In this document: positions 59,925 to 64,000 of the stretch, piece after piece
Numbering within the stretch: the stretch's first letter is position 1
How the letters are laid out: every line of letters begins with the position of its first letter
Source: an uncultured Eubacteriales bacterium
Lineage (GTDB): Bacteria > Bacillota > Clostridia > Oscillospirales > Oscillospiraceae
Direction: 5' to 3'
DNA length: 64,000 bases
Assembly: GCA_900540545.1 (NCBI GenBank)
Contig: UQGJ01000004.1
Coordinates: 1 to 64,000 of the forward strand
Notes under the pieces: generated by a model
The model's input: the letters and a program-made list of their open reading frames with translations, nothing else
Database searches by the model: none
Told to the model about the DNA's origin: nothing
Translations under genes and position numbers: made by a program

Positions 59925-59960
59925 AAAGGCCGCCGCTGGCGCGGCGAAAGGAGTGTTGAT

Positions 59961-61148
59961 TTGAAAAGAACGATCAGCGCAATGGTGGGGCAAGGTTCGG
60001 TAAGCCACAACAGCAGGAAGTTCAACGCCAAGAACACCGACCCGGAACGCTCCCATTTGAATATAACCTACTGCCAGGAAAATATCAAGGCAGTTTTTCG
60101 TGAGATGTTTGACGAGGCCCTCAAGCGGTACAACGACAAGCAGACCAGGGCAGACCGCAGGATTGAGAACTACTATGAGAAGATACGTTCCAGCAAGCAG
60201 GAGAAGCCGTTCCATGAAATCATTCTGCAAGTGGGCAATAAGGACGACATGTGCGCCGACAGCGAGGACGGCCAGCTTGCGGCGACGGTGCTGGACGAGT
60301 ATATGAGGGGCTTTCAAGAGCGCAACCCCCAGCTTCGGGTGTTCTCGGCTCATCTCCACATGGACGAGGCCACGCCCCATCTGCACATCGACTTTGTACC
60401 GTTCACCACCGGCAGCAAGCGGGGCCTGGATACCAGGGTATCACTCAAACAGGCGCTAGCGGCCCAGGGTTTCAAGGGAGGCACCAGAGGGGACACAGAG
60501 TGGAGCCAGTGGGTACGCTCTGAAAAGGAGCAGCTTGCCGCCGTGATGGAGCGTCACGGGATAGAGTGGGAGGACAAGGGCACCCACGACCAGCACTTGT
60601 CTGTGCTGGACTACAAAAAGGAGCAGAGGGCCAAGGAGATTGCCCAACTGGATAAGGTAAAGGCCAAGAAGCAAAAAGAGGTGGCGGGACAGGAACAGCG
60701 GTTGAAGGAATTGGCCCCGGCAGTAAAGAACATGGAGCGGTTGGCGGCGGAGTTTTCGGCAGACCCGGAGGAAGTCTTACCAGAGCCGGGGCCGCTGGAA
60801 TCGGCCAGGGCCTACCGGGAGAAAAAGGCCAAGCCTTTATGGGCAAAGATCGTCAAGGTGCTGCGCTCGGTCTACCGGGCCTATCTCGACCTCAAATCCA
60901 AATTTGAGCGGCTACAAGCGGACTATGGCCGGGAGGTCAGCAAAAACAGTTCTTTGTCAGAAAGGATTTACGAGGTCTGCGCCGAGAGAGACAGTCTAAA
61001 GGGAAAGGTCAGGGACTACGAGCGGGTCAGGCGAGCCATTGGCCCGGAACAGGCGGACAGGATATTAGAGGCCGCTTACCAGCAGGAGCAGGCTGAAAAG
61101 GAACGGAAACGGGCCGCAAGGCAAAAAACAAGGGTAGGTGTGCGATAA
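59961..61148 (+). CDS. MobV-family relaxase (Pre/Mob)
   Basis: Nicks oriT to start conjugal transfer of the element; 395 residues. The MobV histidine motif HLHMDEATPHLHIDF lies at about 131-145, preceded by the NITYCQENI stretch near the N-terminus (about 33-41). The C-terminal half is a long coiled coil (about 215-390, rich in K, E and Q). Start at TTG 59961 with AAAGGAG 7 nt upstream; an open frame extends much further back, through the hairpin region, but has no ribosome site. Supports the element being mobilizable, not self-transmissible. Confidence 0.92.
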   Translation: MKRTISAMVGQGSVSHNSRKFNAKNTDPERSHLNITYCQENIKAVFREMFDEALKRYNDKQTRADRRIENYYEKIRSSKQEKPFHEIILQVGNKDDMCADSEDGQLAATVLDEYMRGFQERNPQLRVFSAHLHMDEATPHLHIDFVPFTTGSKRGLDTRVSLKQALAAQGFKGGTRGDTEWSQWVRSEKEQLAAVMERHGIEWEDKGTHDQHLSVLDYKKEQRAKEIAQLDKVKAKKQKEVAGQEQRLKELAPAVKNMERLAAEFSADPEEVLPEPGPLESARAYREKKAKPLWAKIVKVLRSVYRAYLDLKSKFERLQADYGREVSKNSSLSERIYEVCAERDSLKGKVRDYERVRRAIGPEQADRILEAAYQQEQAEKERKRAARQKTRVGVR

Positions 61149-61218
61149 TCACCAAAAATGGAGGGTGTTCCAGTGAATGCCCTCCAGTTTTATTTGGGGA
61201 ATCGGGTAAAATAATTTC

Positions 61219-61247
61219 TTGTTTTTTAGAGCGCACTATGATATACT
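61219..61247 (+). promoter_or_regulatory. Promoter of tet(W)
   Basis: TTGTTT (61219-61224), a 17-nt spacer, TATACT (61242-61247). Confidence 0.78.
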
Positions 61248-61279
61248 GTTATTATCCTGATTTGAGGAGTCTACCAAAT

Positions 61280-61303
61280 ATGCGGCAAGGTATTCTTAAA
61301 TAA
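61280..61303 (+). CDS. Leader peptide of tet(W)
   Basis: A seven-residue reading frame, MRQGILK, with GAGGAG 10 nt upstream. Its 3' half lies in an arm (GTATTCTTAAAT, 61290-61301) complementary to 61362-61373, so ribosome position here can change folding of the leader. Not a functional protein. Confidence 0.6.
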   Translation: MRQGILK

Positions 61304-61488
61304 AATTTGATAATGGGCGCAAAAATGCTTGCCCCTTGCAGGGGCTTGGTTTTTGTACCCAATTTAAGAATACTTTTGCCTTTTAAGCAAATATCGTGAC
61401 GGACAGCAGCTTATGTAAGCCGTGTGTGTTTTTGTGTGTCCGAAGTCATGATCCCCAGCGGTAAAAGTATTAGCCGCTGGGGATTTTT
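61290..61488 (+). promoter_or_regulatory. Attenuator region of tet(W)
   Basis: GTATTCTTAAAT (61290-61301) pairs with ATTTAAGAATAC (61362-61373), followed by TTTTGCC. Further on, ATCCCCAGCGG (61451-61461) pairs with CCGCTGGGGAT (61474-61484) and TTTTG follows, a Rho-independent terminator 32 nt before the gene. Drug-slowed ribosomes on the leader would be expected to favour readthrough, as proposed for tet(M)-type leaders. Confidence 0.75.
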
Positions 61489-61520
61489 GCGCCCATTTGG
61501 GCCTTGTATGGAGGATAGAC

Positions 61521-63440
61521 ATGAATATAATCAATATCGGGATTCTTGCCCATGTAGACGCCGGCAAGACGACACTGACTGAAAGCCTGCTGTATGCCAG
61601 CGGAGCCATTTCAGAACCGGGGAGCGTCGAAAAAGGGACAACGAGGACGGACACCATGCTGTTGGAGCGGCAGCGTGGGATTACCATTCAAGCGGCAGTC
61701 ACTTCCTTCCTGTGGCGCAGATGTAAAGTCAACATAGTGGATACGCCCGGCCACATGGATTTTTTGGCGGAGGTGTACCGCTCTTTGGCCGTTTTAGATG
61801 GGGCTATCTTGGTGATCTCCGCTAAAGATGGTGTGCAGGCCCAGACCCGTATTCTGTTCTATGCCCTGCGGAAAATGAACATTCCCACCGTTATCTTTAT
61901 CAACAAAATCGACCAGGCTGGCGTTGATTTGCAGGGTGTGTATCAGTCTGTTCGGGATAAGCTCTCCGCCGATATTATCATCAAGCAGACGGTGTCGCTG
62001 TCCCCGGAAATAGTCCTGGATGAAAATACCGACATAGAAGCATGGGATGCGGTCATCGAAAATAACGATGAATTATTGGAAAAATATATCGCAGGAGAAC
62101 CAATCAGCCGGGAAGAACTTGCGCAGGAGGAACAGCGGCGGGTTCAAGACGCCTCCCTATTCCCGGTCTATCACGGCAGCGCCAAAAAGGGCCTTGGCAT
62201 TCAACCGTTGATGGATGCGGTGACAGGGCTGTTCCAACCGATTGGGGAACAGGGGAGCGCCGCCCTATGCGGCAACGTTTTCAAGGTGGAGTATACAGAT
62301 TGTGACCAGCGGCTTATCTATCTGCGGCTATACAGCGGAACGCTGCGCCTGCGGGATACGGTGGCCCTGGCCGGGAGAGAAAAGCTGAAAATCACAGAGA
62401 TGCGTATTCCATCCAAAGGGGAGATTGTTCGGACAGACACCGCCCACAAGGGCGAAATTGTCATCCTTCCCAGCGACAGCGTGGGATTAAACGACGTATT
62501 AGGGGACAACACCCGGCTTCCTCGTGAAAGGTGGTGCGATGCCCCCCTCCCCATGCTGCGGACGACGATCACGCCGAAAACGGCAGCGCAAAGAGAACGG
62601 CTGCTGGACGCTCTTACGCAAATTGCGGATACTGACCCGCTTTTGCGCTACGAGGTGGATTCCATCACCCATGAGATCATTCTTTCTTTTTTGGGCCGGG
62701 TGCAGTTGGAGGTTGTTTCCGCTTTGCTGGCAGAAAAGTACAAGATTGAAACAGCGGTGAAGGAACCTACCGTCATTTATTTAGAGCGGCCGCTCAAAGC
62801 AGCCAGCCACACTATCCATATTGAGGTGCCGCCCAACCCATTTTGGGCATCCATCGGACTGTCTGTTACGCCGCTCCCGCTTGGCTCCGGTGTACAATAC
62901 GAGAGCCGGGTTTCCCTGGGATACTTGAACCAGAGTTTTCAAAACGCTGTCATGGATGGTATCCGTTACGGGCTGGAACAAGGCTTGTGCGGCTGGAACG
63001 TAACGGACTGTAAGATTTGCTTTGAATACGGGCTTTATTATAGCCCGGTCAGCACGCCGGCGGATTTTCGCTCATTGGCCCCGATTGTATTGGAACAGGC
63101 ATTGAAGAAATCAGGAACGCAGTTGCTGGAACCTTATCTCTCGTTCACCCTCTATGCGCCCCAGGAATACCTTTCCAGGGCTTATCACGATGCGCCAAAA
63201 TACTGTGCCGCTATCGAAACGGCCCAGGTAAAAAAGGATGAAGTTGTCTTTACTGGCGAAATTCCCGCCCGCTATATACAGGCATACCGTACTGATCTGG
63301 CCTTTTACACCAACGGGCGGAGCGTATGTCTTACAGAACTGAAAGGGTATCAGGCCGCTGTCGGCGAGCCGGTCATCCAGCCCCGCCGTCCAAACAGCCG
63401 CCTGGACAAGGTGCGCCATATGTTCAGTAAGATTACTTGA
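61521..63440 (+). CDS. tet(W): Tetracycline resistance ribosomal protection protein Tet(W)
   Basis: A 639-residue EF-G-like GTPase that removes tetracycline from the ribosome, the same length as Tet(W). It starts MNIINIGILAHVDAGKTTLT (Tet(W) has MK), with GSVEKGTTRTDTM, RGITIQAAVTS and the tetracycline-displacing loop YYSPVSTPADFRS (about 505-517). From memory the protein resembles Tet(W) almost throughout, with scattered substitutions, so it may be a divergent or mosaic allele. ATG at 61521 with GGAGGA. Lower G+C than the host shows foreign origin. Confidence 0.95.
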   Translation: MNIINIGILAHVDAGKTTLTESLLYASGAISEPGSVEKGTTRTDTMLLERQRGITIQAAVTSFLWRRCKVNIVDTPGHMDFLAEVYRSLAVLDGAILVISAKDGVQAQTRILFYALRKMNIPTVIFINKIDQAGVDLQGVYQSVRDKLSADIIIKQTVSLSPEIVLDENTDIEAWDAVIENNDELLEKYIAGEPISREELAQEEQRRVQDASLFPVYHGSAKKGLGIQPLMDAVTGLFQPIGEQGSAALCGNVFKVEYTDCDQRLIYLRLYSGTLRLRDTVALAGREKLKITEMRIPSKGEIVRTDTAHKGEIVILPSDSVGLNDVLGDNTRLPRERWCDAPLPMLRTTITPKTAAQRERLLDALTQIADTDPLLRYEVDSITHEIILSFLGRVQLEVVSALLAEKYKIETAVKEPTVIYLERPLKAASHTIHIEVPPNPFWASIGLSVTPLPLGSGVQYESRVSLGYLNQSFQNAVMDGIRYGLEQGLCGWNVTDCKICFEYGLYYSPVSTPADFRSLAPIVLEQALKKSGTQLLEPYLSFTLYAPQEYLSRAYHDAPKYCAAIETAQVKKDEVVFTGEIPARYIQAYRTDLAFYTNGRSVCLTELKGYQAAVGEPVIQPRRPNSRLDKVRHMFSKIT

Positions 63441-63461
63441 TACACCACAGCAAAGAAGGTT

Positions 63462-63493
63462 ACAGAATTATGTAGAGCTCCACATAATTCTGT
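63462..63493 (+). terminator. Hairpin after tet(W), probable terminator
   Basis: ACAGAATTATGT (63462-63473) pairs with ACATAATTCTGT (63482-63493); TGCATTTTCC follows. Confidence 0.65.
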
Positions 63494-63508
63494 TGCATTT
63501 TCCAGCCT

Positions 63509-63531
63509 CTTGTGATACTATTTTGATACTA
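63509..63531 (+). repeat. Right arm-type direct repeat
   Basis: CTTGTGATACT-N3-TTGATACTA, the partner of the unit at 55923 (20 of 23 bases equal, same orientation). Confidence 0.6.
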
Positions 63532-63554
63532 AGAAAATTGACAGCCGAAAATAG

Positions 63555-63592
63555 CAGGTAAAATATTAGCAAATTTGCGAATATTTTACCTG
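63555..63592. promoter_or_regulatory. Right-end palindrome with a fourth operator-like repeat
   Basis: CAGGTAAAATATT and AATATTTTACCTG form a 13-bp stem that encloses TTAGCAAATTTGCGAA (63566-63581), matching the repeats of the xis-int promoter. Confidence 0.55.
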
Positions 63593-63631
63593 TAAATTCA
63601 AGAGAAATACTTCCTCATATACTTGAATTTG

Positions 63632-63641
63632 TCGAGTGGGA
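63632..63641 (+). repeat. Right attachment core (attR)
   Basis: TCGAGTGGGA followed by ATAA: in frame this gives Glu-Trp-Glu-stop, the ending expected of the uninterrupted guaA2. Confidence 0.78.
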
Positions 63642-63656
63642 ATAAAGCTTTCTCTC

Positions 63657-63700
63657 CCCAAATGCCTGGTTTTCCAAGGCATTTGGGAGGAGTCGCTTTT
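63657..63700 (+). terminator. Displaced guaA2 terminator
   Basis: CCCAAATGCCT pairs with AGGCATTTGGG (63657-63667, 63677-63687), followed by CTTTTCTGG. It stands right after the residual guaA end and is probably the native terminator cut off by the element. No gene is seen in 63701-63828. Confidence 0.6.
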
Positions 63701-63828
63701 CTGGTGCATTTTTTGAAACGGGAATCAGGAACCTTTCCAAACGGGAGGCATAGGAAATTTTTTCTTGCCTGACCGGCTGAGGCATGGTAAAATACTTCCT
63801 CATATGAGTCAAATTTGAGGAGGTACTT

Positions 63829-64000
63829 ATGGAGTTTGTTAAACAGAATGGAAAGGGTGTGTTGGTATGCCTTGCCATCGCGCTGCCCGCCTGGTTTTTG
63901 GGGAAGGCCTTTGAGGTGGTGGGCGGGCCGGTGTTCGCAATTTTGATTGGTATGGTCCTGGCCCTGATCTGGAAGGACCAGGGGAGCGCCAAGAGCGGCA
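63829..64000 (+). CDS. YeiH/UPF0324 family putative exporter, 5' part only
   Basis: The first 57 residues of a membrane protein: MEFVKQNGKGVLVCLAIALP then AWFLGKAFEVVGGPVFAILIG, typical of the YeiH (UPF0324) family of ten-TM transporters, proposed as sulfate or anion exporters. TGAGGAGGT lies 5 nt before the ATG. A gapped inverted repeat, TCCTCA-N13-TGAGGA, covers the leader and ribosome site and may be an operator. The gene runs past the window. Confidence 0.82.
   Translation, partial: MEFVKQNGKGVLVCLAIALPAWFLGKAFEVVGGPVFAILIGMVLALIWKDQGSAKSG

Larger units (their letters stand above)
55854..63641. mobile_element. Integrative mobilizable element carrying tet(W), inserted in guaA2
   Basis: About 7.8 kb bounded by the 10-bp direct repeat TCGAGTGGGA (55854-55863 and 63632-63641). 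Gene order: XRE repressor (minus), excisionase, tyrosine integrase, MobC-like, RepA-like ATPase, hairpin-rich origin region, MobV relaxase, tet(W). It has no type-IV secretion genes, so it should be mobilised by a helper. Base composition is lower in G+C than the host, most clearly in tet(W). Just outside the right core the sequence reads AATAA then a hairpin, matching the ending GAA-TAA and terminator expected of the uninterrupted guaA2. Confidence 0.88.

Noticed and set aside
59517..59960. N-terminal extension of the MobV frame through the hairpin region
   Set aside because: Translates into Thr/Val/Ala repeats from the iterons; the good ribosome site is at 59947 for the TTG at 59961.

Overview
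The window (about 65% G+C outside the right-hand island) looks like the chromosome of a high-GC, spore-forming gut member of the Clostridia, most like Oscillospiraceae of the Flavonifractor/Lawsonibacter/Pseudoflavonifractor kind. The signs are spoVAD/spoVAE, AddAB instead of RecBCD, a dgt-dnaG-rpoD cluster, a T-box in front of leuA, S-layer-homology proteins and a collagen-like, exosporium-type protein. The genus assignment is inference from gene content; there is no rRNA gene in the window.

Layout. 1-1341 (minus): spoVAE (cut by the edge) and spoVAD. 1492-4641: zinc-ribbon protein, acyl-ACP thioesterase, guaB and a small phage-type protein. 4650-7535: structured spacer and an SLH protein. 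7586-14947: addB and addA, separated by a repeat-rich spacer. 15068-23701: rpmE, a flavin-reductase-like protein, hflX, two acetyltransferases, a YigZ protein, dgt, dnaG, rpoD and a Nudix hydrolase. 23831-27540: tRNA-Gln(CUG), then a ribosome-protection-type GTPase fused to a Rae1/YacP-type NYN nuclease, an HxlR regulator and a PNPOx-fold protein. 27592-30432: BI-1 membrane protein (minus) and T-box-controlled leuA. 30484-36809 (minus): ferredoxin, a large sensor GGDEF-EAL protein, a lone solute-binding lipoprotein, a collagen-like protein and a 47-residue Gln/Asn-rich protein. 36952-41546: nrdR, a DUF421/DUF4363 pair, a phosphoesterase and a second SLH protein with WG repeats. 41679-49416: hairpin array, carA, carB, three small unknown genes and guaA. 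49579-55867: diguanylate cyclase, EAL phosphodiesterase with two degenerate GGDEF domains, Cys-rich pentapeptide protein and a second guaA whose glutaminase domain is shortened and lacks its triad.

55854-63641 is an integrative mobilizable element of about 7.8 kb inserted at the 3' end of the second guaA. It carries a XRE repressor, excisionase, tyrosine integrase, MobC-like protein, RepA-like ATPase, a dense iteron/hairpin region, a MobV relaxase and tet(W) with its leader. A 10-bp core repeat (TCGAGTGGGA) marks both ends, and the chromosome beyond the right end still shows the displaced guaA stop codon and hairpin terminator. A YeiH-type exporter gene starts at 63829 and runs off the window.

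Themes. Nucleotide supply (guaB, two guaA genes, carAB, dgt, nrdR) is strongly represented. Three c-di-GMP enzymes lie within 23 kb, two of them between the guaA paralogues. The items I find most likely to be new are the GTPase-NYN fusion at 24046, the guaA-flanked c-di-GMP cassette with its glutaminase-less GuaA, and the stem-loop-dense origin region of the tet(W) element.
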